Made by a program: the position numbers and the translations under genes. DNA of 16,935 nt. It comes from RGIG1681 sp045648025. GTDB lineage: Bacteria; Bacillota; Clostridia; Christensenellales; UBA1242. Under the pieces are notes generated by a model, which worked only from the letters and a program-made list of their open reading frames with translations, was not told the DNA's origin and ran no database searches. The stretch is from positions 1-16,935 of the forward strand of contig JAZRNH010000047.1 in assembly GCA_045648025.1 (NCBI GenBank). Reading direction: 5' to 3'. This document shows, piece by piece, positions 6,617-15,200 of this stretch (positions are counted from its first letter, which is position 1; each line of letters begins with the position of its first letter).

Positions 6617-7372
6617 ATGAAATTATTTGAAAAGATAAAGAAAATTTTTACTTTTGTTGAAGATTGTTTTTCAAAAGAACATTCTTGCATTTGTTGCGGA
6701 ATTGAAATTGTTGATGGAAGTTTTGCTCAGCTTTGCGAAAACTGTTTGAAAAAGATTGATAAAATCAAAGAACCGGTTTGCTCAAAGTGTGGCGAAAGAC
6801 TTTATGAGGAATTGCTTCAATGTGACTATTGCAAAGAGTTTGATTATAATTTTGATTCAAGCAGGTCATTTTGTTATTATGACGAATATTCTTCAAAAAT
6901 TATAAAAGGTTTAAAATATTCTGGCAAAAAATATTTTGCAAAGCATATTGCAACACTTATGGCTGAAAACAAAGAATTGTTTGACGGTGTTGATATGCTT
7001 GTTCCCGTTCCAGTGACAGCAAAGACAAAAAGAGTTAGGGGATTTAATCAAGCGGAAGAAATTGCAAGTGAAATTTCAAAGCTTGTGGGTGTGCCGGTTA
7101 AAAATGTTTTAGTTAAATCAAAAGACCACAAACATCAAGCAGGTTTATCTCAAAAAGAAAGGCTTGAAAATTTGAAAGATAGTTTTGAATTAAACAAAGA
7201 ATTTGAAAATGAAATTAAGGGTAAAATTATTTTGGTTATTGATGATGTTTTTACAACTGGTGCAACGGCAAACGAAGTTTCAAAAGTATTGAAAAAGAAA
7301 AAGCCAAAGTTGGTTATGGTTTATACAGCTGCAAAAACTAAATTAAATTCGATAAATTCTGCAAAAAATTGA
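6617..7372 (+). CDS. comF: ComF family protein (zinc ribbons plus phosphoribosyltransferase domain)
   Basis: This 251-residue protein is cytoplasmic. ComFC-type proteins are needed for uptake of transforming DNA in competent Gram-positive bacteria, but the family is widespread and its reaction is not settled. Paired cysteines near residues 24/27, 40/43, 55/58 and 69/72 form the N-terminal zinc ribbons. The phosphoribosyltransferase domain follows, with R-G-F-N-Q-A-E-E-I (141-149), H-Q-A-G-L-S-Q-K-E-R (173-182) and the PRPP loop V-I-D-D-V-F-T-T-G-A-T (207-217). The start is the only ATG close before the first zinc pair, and it has no Shine-Dalgarno. The gene ends with tandem stops TGA-TAA and is the only gene here using TGA. 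secA follows after 100 bases with its own promoter. comF next to secA is a known Firmicutes arrangement, although hpf, often between them, is missing here. Confidence 0.92.
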   Translation: MKLFEKIKKIFTFVEDCFSKEHSCICCGIEIVDGSFAQLCENCLKKIDKIKEPVCSKCGERLYEELLQCDYCKEFDYNFDSSRSFCYYDEYSSKIIKGLKYSGKKYFAKHIATLMAENKELFDGVDMLVPVPVTAKTKRVRGFNQAEEIASEISKLVGVPVKNVLVKSKDHKHQAGLSQKERLENLKDSFELNKEFENEIKGKIILVIDDVFTTGATANEVSKVLKKKKPKLVMVYTAAKTKLNSINSAKN

Positions 7373-7413
7373 TAATATTTTGATAGATAGTGAAAATTTA
7401 AATACTTTGCAAC

Positions 7414-7442
7414 TTTACATTTTGTGAAAAATAATGTAATAT
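7414..7442 (+). promoter_or_regulatory. Promoter of secA
   Basis: TTTACA (7414-7419) and TAATAT (7437-7442) are spaced by 17 bases. The leader is about 25 bases, too short for the secM-type arrest control known in E. coli. The ribosome binding site AGGGG (7463-7467) lies 5 bases before ATG 7473. Confidence 0.6.
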
Positions 7443-7472
7443 ACTATTGATTTATATAAATAAGGGGAAATT

Positions 7473-10172
7473 ATGGGTTTATTTTCTGCTATTAAGAACT
7501 TTGACAATAACAAAAGTTTGAAAAAATTAGAGAAACAAGCAGCAAAAGTTGAAGCTCTTGCTGAAAAATATGAGAAAATGTCTGATGATGAACTTAAAAA
7601 ACAAACAGACATTTTGAAAGAAAGATATAAAAATGGCGAAACTCTTGATGATTTGCTTCCAGATGCATTTGCAGTTGTGAGAGAAGCAGCAACCAGAGTT
7701 TTGAAAATGAGACACTTTCATGTGCAAATTCTTGGTGGTATTGTTTTGCATCAAGGAAGAATTGCAGAAATGAGAACTGGTGAAGGTAAGACTCTTGTGT
7801 CAACACTTCCAGCATACTTAAATGCCATTTCTGGAAAGCCTGTTCATATTGTTACTGTTAACGAATACCTTGCAAAAAGAGACTCTGAGTGGATGGGAAA
7901 AGTTCACAGATTTTTGGGTCTTTCTGTTGGGTTTGTTTATACTAGCCAAAATCCAGAAGATAAGAAAAAAGCTTACCAATGCGACATTACATATGGAACA
8001 AACAGTGAGTTTGGTTTTGATTATCTTAGAGATAATATGTGCACCAAAAAAGAAGATATGGTGGGCAGGGGTTTAGATTTTGCAATTATCGACGAAGTTG
8101 ACTCAATTTTAATTGATGAAGCAAGAACTCCGCTTATTATTTCTGGACCTTCTGGCGAATCTTCTGACCAATATGTTGTTGCTGCAAAATTTGCAAAAAC
8201 ACTTAAACAAGATGATGTTGATATTGATGAAAAACAAAAAACAATTCACTTGACAGAAGATGGTGTCGCAAAGGCTGAAAGATATTATAGAATTGAAAAT
8301 CTTTCTGATGTTGAAAACACTGACATTAACCATAACATTAACAATGCTATTAGAGCTAGATTTTTGATGAAGAAAGATGAAGATTATATCGTTCGCGATA
8401 ACGAAATCTTGATTGTTGATGAGTTTACCGGAAGAATTATGGTTGGTAGAAGATACAGTGATGGTCTTCACCAAGCTATTGAAGCAAAAGAATCTGTTAA
8501 AATTAAAGGTGAAAATAAGACTTTTGCAACCGTAACTTTCCAAAATTTCTTCAAACTTTACAGAAAAATTTCTGGTATGACCGGTACTGCAAAAACCGAA
8601 GAAGGTGAATTTAGAGAAATTTATGGACTTGATGTAGTAACCATTCCAACAAATATTCCAACAAAGAGAATTGATGAAAATGATGTGTTCTTCTTCTCTT
8701 ATGAAGCAAAAATGTCTGCTATTTGTGAAGATATTAAAAAGACTCACGAAACAAACAGACCAGTGCTTGTTGGTACACTTTCTGTTGCAAAATCTGAAGA
8801 AGTTTCGAAAATGCTCAAAAGAATGGGCATCAAACACAATGTTTTGAATGCTAAAAATCACTTGAAAGAAGCTGAAATCATTGCACAAGCCGGAAGACTT
8901 GGCTCTGTTACCATTGCAACAAATATGGCTGGTCGTGGAACCGATATTTTGCTTGGTGGAAACAGTGAGTTTATGGCAAAACAAGAGCTCAAAAAAGAAG
9001 GCTTTGATGAGTATGATATTGATATTGCCGCATCATTCTTTCCAATTGAAAATGAAGATCAAGAAAGAGCCAGAGAACTTTATTATAAATTAAAAGAAAA
9101 ATTTGATGAAGAAGTAAAAGCTGAAAAAGAAGCTGTTGTTAAACTTGGTGGTCTTAGAATTATTGGCACAGAAAGACACGAAAGCAGAAGAATTGATAAC
9201 CAGCTTCGTGGTCGTGCCGGAAGACAAGGTGATCCAGGTTCATCAGTATTTTATATTTCTGCTGACGATGATCTTGCAAGAGTATTTGCAGGTGAAAGAC
9301 TTAAAAGAATGGCTGAAATATTTAAACTTGACAGTGATACATCTGTTAATTATAAGTTCTTTTCTAGAAGTATTGAATCTGCTCAAAGAAAGGTTGAAGG
9401 TCACCACTATTCAATTAGAAAAAATGTAGTTGAATATGATAATGTTTTAAATCGTCAAAGAGAAGAAGTTTATGTTGAAAGAAATCGTATCTTAAATGGC
9501 GAAAATATGCACGAAAAAATCGTGGGTATGATTAGAGATGTTGTTGATGATGTTTGCAGCGATTATTCAAGGTTTTCAAAGCCAGAAGAAGTTGATGTTG
9601 ATGCATTTAATAAATCTCTTGAAAATAGACTTTTAGAACCTGAAACAAACTTCATAACTACTGAAATTATCGCAGATTATACAATGGATGAAATTAAAGA
9701 AGAAATCTTTAAAAGAGCCGTTGCAAGATATGAAATCAGAAAGAAAAAATATGAACAAGAAGGCATTAATTTTGAAGCTGTTGAAAGAGATGTTTTGTTG
9801 AAAATTTTAGATAGAAAATGGATTGACCATATTGACGATATGGATAACCTTAGAACAGGTATTGGTCTTCGTGGTTATGGAAACAAAAATCCTATCACAG
9901 TTTATCAAGCAGAAGGCTTTGATATGTTTGATGAAATGATTTACTCAATGAGAAAAGATGTTGCAAACTTTATGATGGGCATCAACATTAGAGTTGGTCT
10001 TTCACCAGAACAAATTGTTCAACTTAAAAAGGCTAGGGCTGCTCAAATGAAAACAAATGCAGCTGGTGGTGAACAAGCTAGTCCTGTTTCCAAAAAGAAA
10101 GAAGTTAACAGAAACTCTCCATGTCCTTGTGGAAGTGGAAAGAAGTATAAAAATTGTTGTGGTAAACAATAA
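7473..10172 (+). CDS. secA: Preprotein translocase ATPase SecA
   Basis: SecA is the motor that drives unfolded preproteins through SecYEG using ATP, at the inner face of the membrane. The protein has 899 residues, within the usual range. Nucleotide-binding domain 1 has M-R-T-G-E-G-K-T (100-107) and the D-E-V-D box near 207-211, followed by S-I-L-I-D-E-A-R-T-P-L. The preprotein cross-linking domain follows at about 220-370. Nucleotide-binding domain 2 carries N-M-A-G-R-G-T-D-I, E-R-H-E-S-R-R-I-D-N-Q-L and R-G-R-A-G-R-Q-G-D-P-G-S-S. The helical scaffold contains D-R-K-W-I-D-H. The tail from 879 is a SEC-C zinc site, with Cys884, Cys886, Cys895 and Cys896, which binds SecB or ribosomes in other bacteria. 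All landmark motifs are intact. The gene has its own promoter and a strong terminator, so it is probably transcribed alone. prfB, a common downstream neighbour, is absent. Confidence 0.98.
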   Translation: MGLFSAIKNFDNNKSLKKLEKQAAKVEALAEKYEKMSDDELKKQTDILKERYKNGETLDDLLPDAFAVVREAATRVLKMRHFHVQILGGIVLHQGRIAEMRTGEGKTLVSTLPAYLNAISGKPVHIVTVNEYLAKRDSEWMGKVHRFLGLSVGFVYTSQNPEDKKKAYQCDITYGTNSEFGFDYLRDNMCTKKEDMVGRGLDFAIIDEVDSILIDEARTPLIISGPSGESSDQYVVAAKFAKTLKQDDVDIDEKQKTIHLTEDGVAKAERYYRIENLSDVENTDINHNINNAIRARFLMKKDEDYIVRDNEILIVDEFTGRIMVGRRYSDGLHQAIEAKESVKIKGENKTFATVTFQNFFKLYRKISGMTGTAKTEEGEFREIYGLDVVTIPTNIPTKRIDENDVFFFSYEAKMSAICEDIKKTHETNRPVLVGTLSVAKSEEVSKMLKRMGIKHNVLNAKNHLKEAEIIAQAGRLGSVTIATNMAGRGTDILLGGNSEFMAKQELKKEGFDEYDIDIAASFFPIENEDQERARELYYKLKEKFDEEVKAEKEAVVKLGGLRIIGTERHESRRIDNQLRGRAGRQGDPGSSVFYISADDDLARVFAGERLKRMAEIFKLDSDTSVNYKFFSRSIESAQRKVEGHHYSIRKNVVEYDNVLNRQREEVYVERNRILNGENMHEKIVGMIRDVVDDVCSDYSRFSKPEEVDVDAFNKSLENRLLEPETNFITTEIIADYTMDEIKEEIFKRAVARYEIRKKKYEQEGINFEAVERDVLLKILDRKWIDHIDDMDNLRTGIGLRGYGNKNPITVYQAEGFDMFDEMIYSMRKDVANFMMGINIRVGLSPEQIVQLKKARAAQMKTNAAGGEQASPVSKKKEVNRNSPCPCGSGKKYKNCCGKQ

Positions 10173-10176
10173 AATG

Positions 10177-10205
10177 AAAAGTGGTGATTGATTCACCACT
10201 TTTTT
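10177..10205 (+). terminator. Intrinsic terminator after secA
   Basis: AAAAGTGGTGA (10177-10187) pairs with TCACCACTTTT (10193-10203) across a 5-base loop, followed by Ts to 10205. It begins 4 bases after the secA stop. Confidence 0.88.
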
Positions 10206-10259
10206 GTGGAAATATTATTTTAAAAATTTGAAAAATTTTGATTTTTTTTAAAAAAAGTA

Positions 10260-10288
10260 TTGAAATGTAATTGTTATGGTAGTATAAT
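10260..10288 (+). promoter_or_regulatory. Promoter of the 140-residue protein gene
   Basis: TTGAAA (10260-10265) and a perfect TATAAT (10283-10288) are spaced by 17 bases. The leader is about 20 bases. Confidence 0.7.
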
Positions 10289-10300
10289 ATTACGGAAAGA

Positions 10301-10307
10301 AGGGAGG
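10301..10307 (+). promoter_or_regulatory. Ribosome binding site that fixes the start at 10315
   Basis: AGGGAGG ends 7 bases before ATG 10315. The in-frame TTG at 10309 would be only one base away from it, so it cannot be the start. Confidence 0.75.
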
Positions 10308-10314
10308 GTTGCTT

Positions 10315-10737
10315 ATGAAGAAAGAATTATATGAAGAAGAAGCAGCTGTCGCAGCAGACTGGTGGTCAAACCATATTGGTTCAAAAGCTGGTTGTGATAA
10401 TGGCGATAGTTTTCAATCTATGATGTTATATATGCTTGCAGCTCAATCAGATGTTACTGAATCTCAAAAACAAGTGTTTTCTAAACTAATTAAAGATTTA
10501 GTTATGAGAGAACTTAAAAGAACAGAAAGTGTTTGTCTTTCTGTTGATTATGCACCAGATTATGAATTGTATGATGTTGCAGTTAAAAGTGGAATATCAC
10601 CATCAGCATTTCCTTGCAAAACTGTTATGTGGATTGAACCAGGAAGTGTTTCTGTGAAATATGGATATCAAGGTGACATTCAAGAACTTTATGAAAAGAA
10701 ATCATTTGTGGTTGCTGCTCAAAAAGGTAGTGAATAG
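10315..10737 (+). CDS. Small soluble protein of unknown function
   Basis: The protein has 140 residues with no membrane segment or signal peptide. The N-terminal half is helical, with A-A-D-W-W-S-N-H-I (13-21), D-N-G-D (28-31), M-M-L-Y-M-L-A-A-Q (36-44) and a charged helix to about 70. The second half is predicted beta-strand, with L-S-V-D-Y-A-P-D-Y-E-L (75-85), F-P-C-K-T-V-M-W-I (99-107) and S-V-K-Y-G-Y (113-118). From memory the D-W-W, D-N-G-D, V-D-Y and V-x-Y-G-Y pattern recurs in unnamed small proteins of gut Firmicutes, but I cannot name a family. The gene stands alone between its own promoter and terminator, so it is not obliged to act with its neighbours. The strong promoter and ribosome binding site suggest good expression. 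Confidence 0.82.
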   Translation: MKKELYEEEAAVAADWWSNHIGSKAGCDNGDSFQSMMLYMLAAQSDVTESQKQVFSKLIKDLVMRELKRTESVCLSVDYAPDYELYDVAVKSGISPSAFPCKTVMWIEPGSVSVKYGYQGDIQELYEKKSFVVAAQKGSE

Positions 10738-10757
10738 TTTTTTATTTTTAAATCTTG

Positions 10758-10786
10758 AAGATGGAGATTATCTCCATCTTTTTTTT
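10758..10786 (+). terminator. Intrinsic terminator after the 140-residue protein gene
   Basis: AAGATGGAGA (10758-10767) pairs perfectly with TCTCCATCTT (10771-10780) across a 3-base loop, followed by a T-run to 10786. It lies 20 bases past the TAG. Confidence 0.9.
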
Positions 10787-10817
10787 GTTGAAAAATTTTT
10801 TAAAGTGGTTAGTTTGT

Positions 10818-10847
10818 TTGCGAAAATAATATTAAGTATGTTAATAT
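10818..10847 (+). promoter_or_regulatory. Possible promoter of the 429-residue membrane protein gene
   Basis: TTGCGA (10818-10823) and TAATAT (10842-10847) are 18 bases apart. The -10 lies within the right arm of the inverted repeat at 10826-10850. The preceding terminator means this gene needs its own promoter, and this is the best candidate. Confidence 0.45.
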
Positions 10848-10850
10848 TAT
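10826..10850 (+). repeat. Perfect inverted repeat over the -10 region, possible operator
   Basis: ATAATATTAA (10826-10835) and TTAATATTAT (10841-10850) form 10-base perfect arms around a 5-base centre, GTATG. The position over the promoter fits a dimeric repressor site. It consists entirely of A and T in the arms, and no T-run follows to suggest a terminator. Confidence 0.45.
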
Positions 10851-10864
10851 GTTGAGATTATTTT

Positions 10865-10870
10865 GGGGGA
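10865..10870 (+). promoter_or_regulatory. Ribosome binding site that fixes the start at 10875
   Basis: GGGGGA ends 4 bases before ATG 10875. The in-frame TTG at 10863 overlaps this site and cannot be the start. Confidence 0.65.
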
Positions 10871-10874
10871 TTTT

Positions 10875-12164
10875 ATGTTAGTTAATAATATAAACGGTGA
10901 AGCGGTTGCAGCTTCAATGGTTAGAGATGCTGAATTTTATATTGACATAGCAATTTTTGTTCAGGCTTACAATATTATTGTGAAAAATCCAAACGAATTT
11001 TTAACAGAAATTGGTGAGCCAACAATTAACGAAAAGAAAGAAAAAGTTTCTTGGGCACAATTTGTGAAAATTATTCAAAAATGTGACTTTGGATTTAAAA
11101 CAAAGCCAACTGACACAGATCTTTTGGTGTTTTATAATTATGCTCTTGAAATTGGTTCACTTGATTCAGTTAAACAAAAACTTGCGACAGTTAGCGAAGT
11201 TGCAGATGCTCAAAAGCACTATTATAACTTTGTTGATCAAGCAAAAGATAGAGCAGAAACTGAGTATAATAAACAACATAAACTTTATCTTTCAAGAGAA
11301 AATGAAATGAAAAATGCAGACAATGAACTTTCTGGTCTTAAAGCAGTTTCTGTGTTTGCATATATTATGATGTTATTTTCTGTGTTTATTGGCATAATGG
11401 GTATTGTTAGTTTGTTTGCTGCAAACATTATTGCCGATACTGTTGGAAGTTTTATTGGATCTGAAAATGCACACTATGCTGGTGGTGCAATATTTATTAT
11501 TGTTGGGCTATTAATGTTTTTCTTATTTAACAAGTTATATGAAAACTTCAACAGAAAACATTTTAAACTTAAAAAAGCAACAGAAACAATCTTTTCAAGA
11601 GGAAATGAAAGTTATCTTCAAGAAGTTAGTTTGAGAAGAAAGTTAGATGTTTTGACAAGAGAATTAAAAACTGTTCAAACTCAACTTAATGACAAACATA
11701 AAAGATTTGATGTAAAAGAGAATATTTCAAAACTTAAAGCAACAAATAAATATTATCAAAAATTTATTGAAAATGATGAAGAGTTTGTTGCAGAAGCTGG
11801 TCCTAAAACAGATGATGAAAAGAATCTTAGGGTTGAAGACTTTGCTCCTGTTAAACTTACAAAAGAGCAAGAAGAAAATCTTAGAAGAGTTAGCAAAGAG
11901 GCAATTACTCTTGAAGGTCAAATTGACTTAGATGCTTATAAAGAAAAATTTGAAAAATCTAGAAACGAAAAAGAAGAAGTTAAAGAAGATTCAAAAGAAA
12001 ATGATAATGCATTTGAAGTTGATGCTCAAAAACAAGCTGAACTTCAAGAACAACAAAAACAAGCAGAGCTTAAAGCTCAAGAACAAGAACTTATGAGTTC
12101 AATTGATTATATCAAAGGAATTTTGGGATTTAATGAAGATGAAAATCTCGAAAAAGGCAAATAA
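10875..12164 (+). CDS. Unrecognised two-helix membrane protein with coiled coils
   Basis: The protein has 429 residues and belongs to no family I recognise. Residues 1-95 are soluble. A charged helical stretch follows at about 98-152. Two membrane segments lie at about 156-183 and 202-220, with a short loop containing S-E-N-A-H-Y. A second long coiled-coil-like stretch covers about 225-300. Residues 305-380 are acidic and probably disordered. The tail at 384-408 is very rich in Gln, Ala and Glu (K-Q-A-E-L repeats). With no signal peptide, both large domains probably face the cytoplasm, joined by a hairpin anchor. The gene is 104 bases before the 1199-residue gene, with no clear terminator between them. 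That spacing allows read-through, although the next gene has its own promoter. The layout suggests a scaffold or organising role at the membrane, but this is only a guess. Confidence 0.82.
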   Translation: MLVNNINGEAVAASMVRDAEFYIDIAIFVQAYNIIVKNPNEFLTEIGEPTINEKKEKVSWAQFVKIIQKCDFGFKTKPTDTDLLVFYNYALEIGSLDSVKQKLATVSEVADAQKHYYNFVDQAKDRAETEYNKQHKLYLSRENEMKNADNELSGLKAVSVFAYIMMLFSVFIGIMGIVSLFAANIIADTVGSFIGSENAHYAGGAIFIIVGLLMFFLFNKLYENFNRKHFKLKKATETIFSRGNESYLQEVSLRRKLDVLTRELKTVQTQLNDKHKRFDVKENISKLKATNKYYQKFIENDEEFVAEAGPKTDDEKNLRVEDFAPVKLTKEQEENLRRVSKEAITLEGQIDLDAYKEKFEKSRNEKEEVKEDSKENDNAFEVDAQKQAELQEQQKQAELKAQEQELMSSIDYIKGILGFNEDENLEKGK

Positions 12165-12194
12165 AATTTGTTATGATTTTATTATCAAAAGGTC

Positions 12195-12223
12195 TTCCAT
12201 TTTGAATAATTATATGTTATAAT
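12195..12223 (+). promoter_or_regulatory. Extended -10 promoter of the 1199-residue protein gene
   Basis: TGTTATAAT (12215-12223) is an extended -10 with a perfect TATAAT at 12218-12223. A poor -35, TTCCAT (12195-12200), lies 17 bases upstream. The ribosome binding site AGGAGGT (12257-12263) is perfect and 5 bases before the ATG. Confidence 0.65.
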
Positions 12224-12268
12224 ATGAGCACTAGATAATGAGGCAAAATATACGATAGGAGGTATACT

Positions 12269-15200
12269 ATGGCAGGTGATAAACCATCTGGTGGAGATGA
12301 TAATGTAAAATATGCTGGTTCTCCATTCCGTCCATATGTAGAAGGTAATACCGACCGTTCACCTAAAGAGTTTTATGGTGTTGGTGTTTATGTTACCCTT
12401 TATAACCGTATTAAAGGCGACTTGATGAACAAAAAGGGTGGAGATTCTACCGCTTTTGACACTGAGATCAATGCGATCATCAAGCAAATTTTATCTGGTA
12501 GAGGTGCAGACCCTAAAAATCCTCTTCCTCCAGATCCAGCAAACACTAGAAAGGTGTTAAAAGACTGGGGTTATGATAGCATGGTTCACATTTATGATGA
12601 GCCATATCCAACTGATTCAGCTTCTACAAAAGCATTTAATAGTGGTCACAAAAGTGACTTTAACTTTGAAGTTTCTGCTCAATATTTAGCACAAGATCAC
12701 AACTTTAACAATATTGTTGGTCTTGCAAGAAGACTTGCAGCTGTTAAGTATGGTGGAGCAGAAGGCAAACCAAAGAAAATGCTTTCTTATGATGATGCCC
12801 GTGAAATCTTAAAGATTAAAGAAGAAAAATCTGACAAGAACCACTATTTGGCTGCAAGGTCACTTGTTTCAAGCATTGGTGACTTTAATGCAAAAGGTGA
12901 ACTTGTTGGTGGTCCACTTACAAAAGCAATGCTCAAATGCAAAGAAAAAATCAAAGGTATGAAAGCAAACCTTTGGAGAGGCAGAGCAAAAGGTTTGGGC
13001 TGGACAGCTTTAACTCTTGGTTCTGGCGGACTTGCAGGTAGCATTGGTTGGTCAACACTTCAACTTGGTGGTCAGGCAATGTCTGGTTTGTTTGGAGCAC
13101 TCTTTACCGCAAGTGGTGCAGGTGGTGCTTTGGTGGGTGTTGCACTCACAGCATTCCTTGGAACTGTTGCAGTTAAATCATTTGGTGCTTTAATTTCAAG
13201 ACTTGGACAAAACTGGAAAGATAGAAAGAAACTCAAAGACTTTATGCATTCAAGAGGCAAATATGCTGAAGCAGAAGAAGGCCAATGGGATAAAATGGGT
13301 TATAAGAGAGTTAAGCAAAGATATGATGAATTTAAGTCAATTAAACTCTTTTATGACAACTATCAAAAAGGTTCTGCTGTTGACCCAAGAAGAAGATTTA
13401 AAAACAAAGATGGCAGCTGGAAACCTGAGGCTTATGTTCCAAAGAACTATAAAAAGGCCTTCTTTAGATTTATTAAAAGACAAGAAGATGTAATCGGTCC
13501 TGACGGTGGTGCAAGAGACCTTAAAACAATCTTTAACAATGCAAAACTTCACAGATTTGTTAATGAAAAGAGTATGAAGCCTGGCGAAGTTAGTTATGGT
13601 AACTTGTATAGATGTATGGCTAGTCATGTTGAAGATTATGAAACCTCAAGCCTTTCACCAGACGAAGTTATTATGAACTATAGTGATGCTAAACCACAAA
13701 ACAGATTACATAGTGACAGAATTAAAGAACACAAAAATCAACCTGATGAACTTTCTTATTTGTCATCAAACTTAAACGAATTTATTTCGCAAGAACAAGG
13801 CTTTAATGATGCCCACCTTCAAGCAGAATATAACAGAGGTTTAACACTCTTTAGAGACAAATTTGTTGATTCATTTAACACATCTCTTTTTGAAAATGCT
13901 TATACACCAAGCATTATTAGCAATGCAGAACATGTTATTGATTCTGAATCATTTAAAAAGATGATTGATGCAACAAGTTCTCAAGCTGTTCAAACACAAA
14001 TGAAGGGTGTTGTTAACTTCCTTGCTGCTGAAAGAGATTATAATGAAAGACCTGTTAAGATTTTATCAGAAAAAGTTGGTGTTGGTATTGAACATCAAAT
14101 TGATATGTCTGAATCTTCAATTGTAAGAGGTTGTGAAAGTTTGGGTGACACCTCAGCTGAAGCACAAGCTGCCGCTGCTGCTATTGCTGCAATGGATACT
14201 TGCTCAGTTGAACTTAGTGGTTCATCGGTTGTTAGAAAAGCAGATCCAACAGTTGAAGCCGCTATTGCTTCTGTTGCTGATGCAAAAACAAAGAGATATT
14301 TAGAGCATATGCTTGATGTTAAACTTTCTTCAGGAAAGGTTAGTGGTGATACATATACTGCAACACTTTCAGGTTCAGACAAAACAACAGCTGAAGCATT
14401 TACAGCAAGAATTTATGCTATGGGTTCAACAAAAACCGCTGAAACAATTAGAATTCAAATTGCTTCATCTTCTCTTAGTCCAGCAATTAAGGCAAATCTT
14501 AATGCGATTTTAGATAACCAAGTTGTTGGTATTGAAACTGCTGCAAGAGACGAAGCTAGACTTAGAGCAATTAAAGGTATTAAAAAGGGTTCAGTTAAAT
14601 TTAGCGAACTTGTTGAAGAAATTGATAAAATTGAATCATTTAAAAAGAAAGATCTTCATAGTTTGTGGATTAGAATTGAAAAAATTGATGATCCAAACTT
14701 GTATGATTATTTAGTGCTTAGATTTAGAGATAAAGTTACTCACGAACTTATTGAATTTGCAAAAGATACAACAAACTTTGCGGGTGATGCTGAAGCTCAA
14801 ATCACAGCAATCAAGACATTTATCAACGATATGAAATCATTATATTCTGAAAAAGGACATGATAGCTTCATTGATAAATGGCAATTTGATGAATGTATGA
14901 AAGCATTAAATGACCAAATCACTTATACTATGGAATCTTATCTTAGAACTATGGAACTTGACTTCTTGCAAGACACTGACAAGAAGAAGAGAGCTCTTGG
15001 TGATCTTGTTAAACTTGATGCTCCAAACGGTATTGCAAACTACTTTAAGTTGCAAACACCTGAAAGCCAAGCAATTTATAACAGAGCAAACAGATTTGTA
15101 ATGTCTGCAAATGTTTATGAATTTATGACAGTTGCATCTGTTGGTGGCTATGTTGGTTTAAAAGATACAGAATCTGGTGATATTCAAACTGCTCTTGGTG

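Noticed and set aside
8109..8984. 291-codon open frame antisense to secA
   Set aside because: It lies wholly within a highly conserved gene, its predicted product is Phe/Cys/Asn-rich shadow sequence, and it has no ribosome site.
12165..12194. Terminator after the 429-residue gene (ATAAAAT...ATTTTAT)
   Set aside because: The stem is only 7 A/T pairs with an 8-base loop and no following T-run, so it is too weak to call.
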